DNA of 64,000 nt. Source: Solwaraspora sp. WMMD791 (lineage in GTDB: Bacteria; Actinomycetota; Actinomycetes; Mycobacteriales; Micromonosporaceae). Each line of letters opens with the position of its first letter. Position 1 is the first letter of the stretch. The notes beneath the pieces are model-generated. The model did not search any database. It saw only the letters and a list, made by a program, of their open reading frames with translations, and was not told where the DNA came from. Positions 33,373-41,419 of this stretch are shown piece by piece. Where the stretch lies: positions 3,511,001 through 3,575,000 of the forward strand of contig NZ_CP120737.1 of assembly GCF_029581195.1 (NCBI RefSeq), given 5' to 3'. Both the position numbers and the translations under genes were made by a program.

Positions 33373-35271
33373 GTGAACCAGTTGTCCGTGCTGCGCCAGA
33401 AAGTGCTGTCGGAGTTCCGTACCGTCGTCGATCTCACCGAACGTAGCGCGCCGGCGCCGCTGCACGAGGCCGCCCAGCAGGCGTGGCACCGGCTCGCCGA
33501 GGAGCGGTACCGGGTCGTGGTCTGTGGCGAGTTCAAGCGGGGCAAGTCCACCCTGCTCAACGCGCTGGTCGACCGCGCCGGCCTGTTCCCGGTCGACGTT
33601 CAGATCGCCACCTCCGTGGTGATCGAGTTGTCCTACTCGGCCACCGAGCTGGTCCGGGTGCACTTCGGTTCGGCCATGGACCGACCGGACGACGTACCGG
33701 ACCCGGTCGAGATCACGGTGGACCGGATCGGTGACTACGCCACCGAGCAGGGCAATCCGTTCAACGAGAAGAACGTGATCCGGATCGAGGTCGGCCTGCC
33801 GCTGGCGGAGCTCAGGCAGGGTCTGATCCTGGTGGACACCCCCGGGATCGGCAGCATGAACCCGGCCCACGGCGTGGTCACCCGGGCCGAGATCCTCTCC
33901 GCCGATGCGCTGATCTTCGTCACCTCGGCGCAGGAGGGGCTGAGCACGAACGAGCTCGACTTCCTCGCCGACGCCATCGAGGTCTGCCCGACGGTGATCA
34001 CCGCGGTCACCTTCATCGACATGGTGGTCGACCCGGCGCAGGCGATCGCTGAGACCGCCCAGAAGATCGCCACACTGGCGGGCCGGCCGGTGGAGGAGCT
34101 GACCGTGGTGGGCGTTGCCGCGCCGCGCAAGCACGACGCCGCCGACGACGACGATCCGGAGCTGCTCACCGAGTCGGGGTTCCCGCTGCTGGAGCGGCAA
34201 CTGTGGGACGGCCTGGCGGAGACCTGCGGGCGGGCCCGGGTCGCAGCGGTCCTCGACACCTGGCTGGAGCTGGTCGAGACGCTGCGGCAACCGCTGGCCG
34301 ACCAGATCGCCGCGCTGCGCGCCGGGTCGTCCGCGAGTGGGATCCGCAGTCAACTCGATGAGATCAGGAAGGAGCTGGCGGACCTCGACAAGGCGCTGCC
34401 GACCGAGGCGGCCGAGCTCGCCAACGGCTTCGACCGGGCGACCCGGCCGGTGCTGGAGCGGTTGGCCGACGACTTCGACGCCCTCGGTGACGGCTTCCGG
34501 GACGCCACCAACCGGCCGACGCCGCCCGACGAACCGGCCAAGCTGGCGAAGCAGACCATCAGCCTGACCGTCGACATCGCCGACCGGGCCGGGCGCGAAC
34601 TGCGGGCCGCCGCCGTCGCGGTGGCGGTGCAGTACGGGCTCGGCAACGCGTTCACGGCCGCCGCCGACGACCTGCCCGGTGGTCCGCGTGGTGCCACCGA
34701 CGAGTTGACGATCCGGACCCTGACCGAACGGAGCGCGTTCAGCCGGCTGCGTACCCGGTTCAGCGGTGTCGTCATCGGCGGCGGCGCCGGCGCGGCGATC
34801 GGCGCGATCGCCGGTTCGTTCATCCCGGTGGTCGGCACCGCCCTGGGTGCCGCCGCCGGCGCGCTGGTGGGCAAGATCGGTGGCTTCTTCGCCGGCAAGA
34901 AGGAGAACGAACGGCAGGAGGCGCTCGCCGAACGCCGGGACACCGTGGCCCAGCTGCGCGACTACGTACTGCCCCGGCTCGACTCGGCCCGCCGCGCCGC
35001 CGAGCGCAGTGTCGGTGCCCTTGGCCGGGATCTGGCGATGGGTCTGGAGCAGGCCCGCCGGGCGCACCGGCAGACCCGGCGGGAGATGCTGCAGGAGCGG
35101 GCGAAGTCGCTGACCGCCGCGTTGCAGGACAATCAGCAGGAACGGGCGGCGCGCATCGCCGCGCTGGAGGAGATCCTCGACCTCTACGGCCGGCTGATCG
35201 AGCAGCAGGACGCCCTCCGGGAGCAGCTCGACGCCCTCGGCGACCAGGCCGGCGATCGGTCGGGCGTCTGA
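33373..35271 (+). CDS. Dynamin-like GTPase 2 with glycine-zipper membrane segment
   Basis: This 632-residue protein starts at GTG 33373 behind GGAGGAGG. G1 is at about residue 50 (VVCGEFKRGKSTLLNALV) and G3 is DTPGIGS at about 154. A G4-like TFID follows IT-AV near 214. A helical stalk leads to a glycine-zipper hydrophobic stretch at about 465-510 (GAGAAIGAIAGSFIPVVGTA, GAAAGALVGKIGGFF), then a charged coiled coil to the end. This is the layout of bacterial dynamins that insert into and remodel membranes. The stop overlaps the start of the Hsp70-WD40 gene. Paired dynamins often act as hetero-oligomers. Confidence 0.9.
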   Translation: MNQLSVLRQKVLSEFRTVVDLTERSAPAPLHEAAQQAWHRLAEERYRVVVCGEFKRGKSTLLNALVDRAGLFPVDVQIATSVVIELSYSATELVRVHFGSAMDRPDDVPDPVEITVDRIGDYATEQGNPFNEKNVIRIEVGLPLAELRQGLILVDTPGIGSMNPAHGVVTRAEILSADALIFVTSAQEGLSTNELDFLADAIEVCPTVITAVTFIDMVVDPAQAIAETAQKIATLAGRPVEELTVVGVAAPRKHDAADDDDPELLTESGFPLLERQLWDGLAETCGRARVAAVLDTWLELVETLRQPLADQIAALRAGSSASGIRSQLDEIRKELADLDKALPTEAAELANGFDRATRPVLERLADDFDALGDGFRDATNRPTPPDEPAKLAKQTISLTVDIADRAGRELRAAAVAVAVQYGLGNAFTAAADDLPGGPRGATDELTIRTLTERSAFSRLRTRFSGVVIGGGAGAAIGAIAGSFIPVVGTALGAAAGALVGKIGGFFAGKKENERQEALAERRDTVAQLRDYVLPRLDSARRAAERSVGALGRDLAMGLEQARRAHRQTRREMLQERAKSLTAALQDNQQERAARIAALEEILDLYGRLIEQQDALREQLDALGDQAGDRSGV

Positions 35272-37334
35272 TGGGGCTGGTGTACGGCATCGACTTCGGC
35301 ACCTGCACGTCGGCCATCGCGGTCGGCCGGGCCGACGGCACCACCGTGATCTGCCGGGATCCCCGGGGCGAGTACGGCCAGCAGGAGAGCGTTCCCACCT
35401 CGGTCTTCCTGACCGCCGCCGGCGACATCGTGGTCGGCACCGCCGCGGAACGGGCGAAAGGCTCGCGACCGAGCCACTTCCGCAGCGACTTCAAGGCGGA
35501 CGTCGGCAGCGACGTCCCGTTCATGATCGGCGGCCGGGCGTTCACCGCCGAACAGCTGGCCGCCGAGGTGCTGGGATTCCTGCGGCGCCTGGCCCGCGCC
35601 CAGGTCCCGGGGGATCCGGAGACGGTGGTGATCACCGTGCCGGCGGCGTGGGAGCAGGGCAGGCGGGACCGGATGCTGGCGGCGGCCGCGCGGGCAGGGT
35701 TCGACCCGGACACCGTACGGATCGTCTTCGAACCGGTCGCCGCGGCGGCCGAGGTCTTCGCCGGCACCACCGGCGCGCCGATGGCCGCGTTGATCTTCGA
35801 CGTGGGCGGCGGCACCTTCGACTGTACGGTCGCCCGGTCGACGCCGGGCCGCCGGTTCGAGGTGCTCGGCGCGTCGGGGCACCTGTCGGACGTCGGTGGA
35901 CGGTGGTTCGACCGGCGGATCGTCCGGTACATCGCCGACGAGTTCCCCGAGGCGACCGCCTTCCTCCGGGGTCCGGCCGGCGACGCCGACCTGCTGCGCC
36001 GCCGGGAGTTGCTGCGTGCGGACGCCGAACGGATGAAGATCGCTCTCTCCTGTGCGCCGTCGGCCCACGAGTTCCTGTCCGAGCTGGACGTTCCACAGGA
36101 GTTCGAGCTGACCCGCGCCGCGTTGGACGGGTTGCTCGGCCCCTACCTGACCCGCGCGCTCGACACCGCCGAGAGCATGCTCAACGACATGGGTCTGAGC
36201 TGGGCGGAGATCGACCGGATCGTTCCGGTCGGCGGCTCCAGCCGGATCCCGCTGGTGGGCCGGCTGCTGAGCCGCCGGTCAGGCCGGATCGTGCTGCGGC
36301 TGGACCGACCGGACCTGGCCGTGGTGCGCGGCGCGGTCGCCCTGGCCCGGATGCCGGCACACCACGCCTGGCCGGCCGGTGACCGGGCCAGCGACGGGGC
36401 GATCCCGCAACGGCTCATCACCGGTGAGCGGATCAGCGCCGTGTCGTTCGCCCCGACCGGCAGCCGGATCGCGCTCGGCTCGGTCGCCGACATACGGGTG
36501 CAGGACCTCACCTCGACCGGCCACGAATGGCGGACGACCGGCAGCGGCATGCCGCCCCTGCTGGTCGGTACGGCGTACCCGCCGGTCGTCACCGCGGTGG
36601 CCTTCTCCCCCACCGGCGAGCTGATGGCCAGCGGCGGTCTCGACGGCACCGCCCGGGTGTGGAACGCGGTCCGCCGGGAGCGTCTGGTGGTCGTCGACCA
36701 CGCCGACTGGGTCAGTGCGGTCGCGTTCAGCCCCGACGGGCGACGACTGGCCACGGCGAGCTACGACCGTACCGCCCGGGTGTCGGACGCGATCACCGGA
36801 CGCCGACTGTTCGAGCTGCCCCACCCGCACTTCGTCCGGGCCATCGCGGTCAGCCCGGACGGTCGGCTGCTCGCCACCGGTTGCGCCGACCGGCTGGTCC
36901 GGGTCTGGGACCTGCTCACTCTGCGTACCGTCCGGGAGCTGCCGCACGACGACTGGGTGAACGCGCTCGCGTTCGACGCCGACGGCCGGCGCCTCGCCGC
37001 CGCGAGCTACGACGGCCGGTGCCGGCTCTGGTCGGTCGACACCGGCGCGCTGCTGCACGAGTTGCGCCACGACGACGGGGTACGCAGCGTCGCGTTCAGT
37101 CGCGACGGCAGGTTCGTGGCGACCGGCAGCGACGACGGTACGGCCCGGATCTGGTCGGCCACCGGGGAGCTGCTGACCACGACCGTGCACAGCGGACGGG
37201 TCAGTGGCGTGGCGTTCTCACCCGGCGGCGGCCGGCTGGCCTCGGCGGGTCAGGACGGCACGGTGTTGTTCACCGCGCTGCCCGAACCGACGAGGTCAGC
37301 CCACGCCGGCGAGGTCAGCCAGCGCCGGCGCTGA
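35271..37334 (+). CDS. Hsp70-type ATPase domain fused to a seven-blade WD40 propeller
   Basis: Residues 1-365 form a DnaK-like nucleotide-binding domain: YGIDFGTCTSAIAVG (phosphate 1), FDVGGGTFDCTVA (phosphate 2) and VPVGGSSRIPLVGRLL (adenosine motif). The substrate-binding and lid domains of DnaK are absent. From about residue 384 there are seven WD-type repeats (VTAVAFSPTGELMASGG, VSAVAFSPDGRRLATAS, VRSVAFSRDGRFVATGS and others), enough for one closed propeller. The propeller probably replaces the peptide-binding module and selects the trigger or partner. The start overlaps the GTPase stop (ATGA); the 3' end overlaps the convergent membrane-protein gene by 20 bp. Confidence 0.92.
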   Translation: MGLVYGIDFGTCTSAIAVGRADGTTVICRDPRGEYGQQESVPTSVFLTAAGDIVVGTAAERAKGSRPSHFRSDFKADVGSDVPFMIGGRAFTAEQLAAEVLGFLRRLARAQVPGDPETVVITVPAAWEQGRRDRMLAAAARAGFDPDTVRIVFEPVAAAAEVFAGTTGAPMAALIFDVGGGTFDCTVARSTPGRRFEVLGASGHLSDVGGRWFDRRIVRYIADEFPEATAFLRGPAGDADLLRRRELLRADAERMKIALSCAPSAHEFLSELDVPQEFELTRAALDGLLGPYLTRALDTAESMLNDMGLSWAEIDRIVPVGGSSRIPLVGRLLSRRSGRIVLRLDRPDLAVVRGAVALARMPAHHAWPAGDRASDGAIPQRLITGERISAVSFAPTGSRIALGSVADIRVQDLTSTGHEWRTTGSGMPPLLVGTAYPPVVTAVAFSPTGELMASGGLDGTARVWNAVRRERLVVVDHADWVSAVAFSPDGRRLATASYDRTARVSDAITGRRLFELPHPHFVRAIAVSPDGRLLATGCADRLVRVWDLLTLRTVRELPHDDWVNALAFDADGRRLAAASYDGRCRLWSVDTGALLHELRHDDGVRSVAFSRDGRFVATGSDDGTARIWSATGELLTTTVHSGRVSGVAFSPGGGRLASAGQDGTVLFTALPEPTRSAHAGEVSQRRR

Positions 37335-37860
37335 GGACCAGGCTGGCCAGGCCGGCGACGACCAGCAGGACCGTGCCACGGATCGCGGCGGCGATGTGGC
37401 GGTGCTTGGTCAGCGCGATCTCGGCCAGCAGCCGGTTGAGCGCCCACGCCTCGGCCCGCAGGTCCCCTGGGCCCGGGCCGCCGTCACGCGGCGGATCGGT
37501 GCCGGCCATCGCGGGAAAGGCGAACCGGTTGGTCGGGCCGGGCGGCGTGATCCGGGGGCGCAGCGCGGCGGCCAGGTGCAGCCCGGTCGCCGCCAACGCG
37601 GCCACCAGCACGGTCAGGACGACGACGAGCACGGCGGCGGTGGGTCCGGCTCCGCTGAGCGTGGCGCGCAGCGGTCCGGCCTGGGTGACGAGCAACGTGA
37701 CGACGCCGGACACCAGAACGGCGAGCATGCTCCCCTTGGTGTCGGCGTGCTGGATGCTCGCCTGGAACGACGCGGTGATCGCGCAGGCGACATCGAGCTC
37801 CTCTTTGAGCGTGAGGTCGTCGTCGCGGCGGTGGTCGGGTCCGGCGTCTTCGATCGACAT
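37315..37860 (-). CDS. Pycsar-effector-like membrane protein
   Basis: This 181-residue protein starts at ATG 37860. An N-terminal helix ends in SIQHADTKGSMLAVL, followed by two hydrophobic segments (VSGVVTLLVTQ, AAVLVVVLTVLVAALAATGL). The C-terminal part has LLAEIALTKHRHIAAAIRGT and another membrane helix (VLLVVAGLASLVLSAG). The ADTK motif before the first helix and the K-R helix before the last are those I associate with the Pycsar TM effector family (DUF5706-type), which damages the membrane on sensing cyclic pyrimidine nucleotides. It converges on the Hsp70-WD40 gene. Membership in that system is inferred. Confidence 0.65.
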   Translation of the reverse strand: MSIEDAGPDHRRDDDLTLKEELDVACAITASFQASIQHADTKGSMLAVLVSGVVTLLVTQAGPLRATLSGAGPTAAVLVVVLTVLVAALAATGLHLAAALRPRITPPGPTNRFAFPAMAGTDPPRDGGPGPGDLRAEAWALNRLLAEIALTKHRHIAAAIRGTVLLVVAGLASLVLSAGAG

Positions 37861-37897
37861 GATTTCATGGGAGCACGGCGCGGCTCGCCGGACCGCA

Positions 37898-38216
37898 TCA
37901 TCCGAGGCGGTCGGGCTCACCGGGGCACGGCCCCGGTGGCCGGGCGCGGTCGGCGTACCGCCCCCGAAGGGCCACTTTGGAGATCTTTCCGGTCGGCACC
38001 CGGGGGATCTCGGGCAGCACCCAGACCTGGTCGGGAATCCACCAGGAGGCGATCCGGCCGGCCAGGTGGGCCCGCAACGCGGCGACGTCCAGTCCGGATC
38101 CGGGTACGGTGACCACGCAGGCGAGCGGGCGTTCGCCCCACCGGTCGTCGGTGATGCCGATCATGGCGGCCTCGACCACGTCGGGATGGGTCAGGATCTC
38201 GTGTTCGAGCTGGACG
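37898..38216 (-). pseudogene. C-terminal fragment of an acyl-CoA ligase (AMP-binding)
   Basis: The frame reads VQLEHEILTHPDVVEAAMIG, then DDRWGERPLACVV, WVLPEIPRVPTGKISKVALR and GRYAD, the C-terminal domain of fatty-acyl-CoA/AMP-binding ligases including the catalytic Lys motif PTGKI. Upstream the frame joins unrelated sequence; the 400-residue N-terminal domain is missing. It is a decayed remnant at the right edge of the chaperone/GTPase island. Confidence 0.75.
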
Positions 38217-38379
38217 GGTGGCGAGCAGGGCCCGACGGGCCGGCTCGTCGAGCCCGTCGGGCACGGTGACGAGTCGTCCACCCGCGTCTATGCTGTGCCC
38301 CGGCGGTCGCCACAGAAGCCGCCCTCTGTCCACAGCGGCCAGAGGAGCTTGCCGCACGCCGCGCCGGAGGTCTGCCACC

Positions 38380-39663
38380 GTGGTACTCAGCATCGTCGTC
38401 CCGTACTTCCGGCAGCGCCGATGCCTGGAGCTGACCCTGCGGTCACTGGCCGATCAGCACCCGGACGCCGGCCGCTTCGAGGTCGTAGTGGTCGACGACG
38501 ACTCCCGGGACGACGTCGACCACCTGGTCGCCGCCTACCGTGACCGGCTCGACGTCCGACTCGTCCGCCAGCCGGTCAACCGGGGTCGGGCGGCCGCGCG
38601 CAACCACGGCGCGGCGGCGGCGACCGGCGAACGGATCGTCCTGCTCGACGCCGATTCCATGGCCGAGGAGGGTCTGGTGGCCGGTCACGCCCGCTTCCAC
38701 CGGAGCCGGCCGAACGACGTGCTGCTGGGTGTCCGGGTCGAACACGACTGGCGGGCGGTGGCCGGCAGGCCCGTCGGCGGACCGCCGACCGTCGCCGCCT
38801 ATCACACGGACCTGCGGTACCGGTGGGGTCTCGATCCGACCACGTTCAGCGACGGGCCGGCACCCTGGACCTTCGCCTACAGCCACAACATGTCGGTACC
38901 GGCGCGGCACTTCCACCAGATCGGCGGATTCGACGAGCGCTTCGTCAGATGGGGCCACGAGGACATCGAATTCGCCTACCGGCTGTTCGTGGCCTCCGGG
39001 CGACGACCCGGCTACTTCCACTTCGACCCGGTGGCGCGGTGCCACCACCTTCCGCACTTCCGGCACAACGCAACGAACTGGGCCGAGGCCAACCAGATGC
39101 TCCCGTACCTGGTGGGCAAGCACCGCACGCTCGAGGTGGAGCTGTACGAGGAGGGCCCGATGGGAGTCAACGCGGCGCTTCCGGTCTACCTCACCCGGCT
39201 GCAGACCCTGCACGGCGTCGCCAACCAGGTCAGCCTCGGCGAGACACTCGACGCGTTGCCCCAACCGCTCGCGCCCGGACGGCTGGGTATCGGTATCGGG
39301 GTGGCCGACCGGATGCCGGCGACCGACGGTTCGGACGTGCTGGAGCATCGACCGGCACCCGACGCGGCACCGACCCTTATCGGAATCCGGCTGCCATTTC
39401 CCGATCACCGGTTCGCTGACCTGCTCAACTTCGACGTGTGGCGGATCGCGTCGCCGGAGCACCTGTCGAAGATGATCGTCGACGGCCTCCGGGTGGCTCG
39501 GATCATGTACCTGGGCGCGTCCCGGGAGGTGCCCGGCGGCGCGGACGTCGGTCTGATCGACTGCCCCGACTATCTCTGCGACATGCTGAGCGGACACGCC
39601 GAGACCGACGTCGTCCACGACGGGGAGCACGCCTGGGTGGTCCGGGTCCGCCGTCGGACCTGA
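38380..39663 (+). CDS. GT2-family glycosyltransferase, 427 aa
   Basis: GTG 38380 has GGAGG at 38366-38370. A GT-A fold starts at once (VVLSIVVPYFRQRRCLELTL), with VVVVDDDSRDDVDH, NRGRAAARNHGAAAATGE and a DAD metal motif (VLLDADSMAEE). FDERFVRWGHEDIEFAYRLF is the acceptor-site loop of GT2 polypeptide-GalNAc-type enzymes. The last 140 residues form an extra domain of unknown role (LIGIRLPFPDHRFADLLNFD). No signal peptide or membrane segment, so cytoplasmic with unknown sugar donor and acceptor. It stands alone, with pseudogenes on its left. Confidence 0.85.
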   Translation: MVLSIVVPYFRQRRCLELTLRSLADQHPDAGRFEVVVVDDDSRDDVDHLVAAYRDRLDVRLVRQPVNRGRAAARNHGAAAATGERIVLLDADSMAEEGLVAGHARFHRSRPNDVLLGVRVEHDWRAVAGRPVGGPPTVAAYHTDLRYRWGLDPTTFSDGPAPWTFAYSHNMSVPARHFHQIGGFDERFVRWGHEDIEFAYRLFVASGRRPGYFHFDPVARCHHLPHFRHNATNWAEANQMLPYLVGKHRTLEVELYEEGPMGVNAALPVYLTRLQTLHGVANQVSLGETLDALPQPLAPGRLGIGIGVADRMPATDGSDVLEHRPAPDAAPTLIGIRLPFPDHRFADLLNFDVWRIASPEHLSKMIVDGLRVARIMYLGASREVPGGADVGLIDCPDYLCDMLSGHAETDVVHDGEHAWVVRVRRRT

Positions 39664-39826
39664 CGCCCGGGCAGCAGACCGCCGCGGCGACCTGCGAGGG
39701 TCCGGCGGTCCCGGGTACGGGCCCACCGCGTGCCTCGCCCGTGGACTGGCCGGGCACACCGGCCAGTACCAAGCCGTCGACCAGCACCGCCGCGTCGGTC
39801 AGGTCGGCCGCAGGTGGCTGACCAGC

Positions 39827-39865
39827 TTGACACTCACCTGACCAACCAGTAAGAACCTACTAGTT
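39827..39865 (+). promoter_or_regulatory. Promoter of the second ArsR gene
   Basis: TTGACA (39827-39832) and TAAGAA (39850-39855) are 17 bases apart. CCAGT (39846-39850) and ACTGG (39876-39880) are inverted around the start and could be the repressor's operator. The predicted transcription start lies within a few bases of ATG 39866. Confidence 0.55.
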
Positions 39866-40234
39866 ATGAAAGTCACTGGTTATATGGCCGGCCAGGCTGA
39901 CCGTCTCGACGCGACGTTCGCGGCGTTGGCGGACCCGACGCGCCGGGCCATTCTCGCCCGACTGGCGATCGGCGACGCGACCGTCTCGGAGCTCGCGAGT
40001 CCGTTCGCGATGAGTCAACCCGCGATCTCCAAGCATCTCAAGGTCCTGGAGCGCGCCGGGCTGATCTCCCGCCGCCGCGAGGCGCAGCGCCGCCCCTGCC
40101 ACCTGGAAGGGCAGCAGCTGCGGATGGTGGTCGACTGGCTGGAGCCGTACCGCAGTTGCTGGGCGGAGAGCTACGACCAGTTCGAACGACTCCTCGACAC
40201 ACTGCAGGCCGACGACAACGCCACCGACCAATAG
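39866..40234 (+). CDS. ArsR-family regulator
   Basis: This 122-residue protein has a winged HTH (DATFAALADPTRRAILARLA, VSELASPFAMSQPAISKHLK, LISRRREAQRRPCHLEG), typical of the ArsR subfamily next to AHSA1 or VOC genes. There is no metal-binding Cys pair. ATG 39866 is nearly leaderless; ATG 39884 is the alternative. A broken VOC gene follows, so the partner of this regulator has been lost. Confidence 0.88.
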   Translation: MKVTGYMAGQADRLDATFAALADPTRRAILARLAIGDATVSELASPFAMSQPAISKHLKVLERAGLISRRREAQRRPCHLEGQQLRMVVDWLEPYRSCWAESYDQFERLLDTLQADDNATDQ

Positions 40235-40246
40235 CGACCGGAGGCA

Positions 40247-40482
40247 GTTCCACTCCGAGAAGCTGGGCTTCGACCTGGACCACGATGCCCGTGGCGGCGG
40301 GTACGGTCCCGTCCAGCTGACCCCGCCAGGTCGGGCTGCTCGGTGGTCATCGGCAAGGGTACGAGCCCGATGCAGCCCGGCTCACTCAAGGGCCTCCAAC
40401 TGGTGGTGGCGGACATCCGCAAGGCCAGGGAGTTCCTCGTCGGACGCGGAGGCGACGTCAGTTTGACCATTCAGCTGGTCGG
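40247..40482 (+). pseudogene. VOC/glyoxalase-family gene remnant
   Basis: One frame reads FHSEKLGFDLDHDARGGGYG then VQLTPPG; the match continues in another frame with CSVVIGKGTSPMQPGSLKG and LQLVVADIRKAREFLVGRGG. This is the core of a glyoxalase/bleomycin-resistance fold protein, but the N-terminus is missing and a base has been lost near 40325 (CCAGGTCGGGC). The gene ends without its final strand. It is non-functional. Confidence 0.75.
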
Positions 40483-41419
40483 CTACTCCTGTTGACGATG
40501 TTGGTTCCGGCGGCCGGAACGCGGGCGGGGACCTGAGTATGCCCAGACAATAGCCCACCTGTCTTCTCTCCGCGTGCCAAGGCGGCGGCCGAGCGGACTG
40601 CCACAGTTCTCCGCCGCCGAATCAGGCCACTTCCCGACCCCCACCGCGTAGCCGGCCGAGCGTTCCATCACCCTTCGGTTATGGTCTATGTGCGCCGGGC
40701 GCAGGTTGCGCCTCGCGGCACATTCCGGGCGAACGGCACCCTGGCCCGTACGACAACGGGTGGCGTCCCGTGATTCCGACGAAGATCCCAGGAAGCCGCC
40801 CAGCTCGCGCCGACAACGACCCCTCATGCAGGGCCTTGGCCGCGCTTCAGCAGGGCACCCGCCCGCGCCCTCCGACAGCTCGCGACATGCAGAATTTCGA
40901 CAATTGCCGCACACTGGGTAGCGCACGGTAACCGCGACCGAGCACACGGGAAGAAGACAAGGAATCGGGACGTCGGCGATGCTGTTCATGGTTCGGGATC
41001 GGCATTCCGAATCGAGCCGGAGCGGTTCCCCGACCGCACCGACACGGCTCCAGCAGGGCGCCCGACCCCGATCGGACGCTTCCAAACGCATCGGACACGA
41101 CTGCGGCCCGCAGCGTTCGCCCCATCAGCAAACGCCGCCACGACCGCCGACGTGACCCTTGACGTGCAACATTTCGAACACGGATTTTGATAGGTAACCA
41201 ATTCAGCAGGTAGCCGGCAACAAATGCAGTTTCGGAAGGAACAGAGGCCGGGCCGACACGAAGGCACACCAACGGGTCGGCTCGCCTTCCAAACCATCGG
41301 GACACCTTCCCGCTCCATATCTGACTGGAGCCCGAAAGGTTGTCCGGACATCTCACGTCGAGGCTCCGCCCATATCGGCGAACGGCACCGTATCAGCCTA
41401 ATGACTAGGGGGAGAATCA
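40483..41419. other. 937-bp region without a convincing gene
   Basis: Reading frames here lack family motifs and normal codon-position bias. The interval holds two similar 17-bp stretches, GACATGCAGAATTTCGA (40884-40900) and GACGTGCAACATTTCGA (41161-41177), 14 of 17 identical and in direct orientation. AT content rises toward 41190. It probably contains the promoter of the AraC gene plus decayed sequence. Confidence 0.5.

Noticed and set aside
40483-41091. Leftward 202-codon frame
   Set aside because: Composition and codon-position bias are not coding-like and there is no motif.
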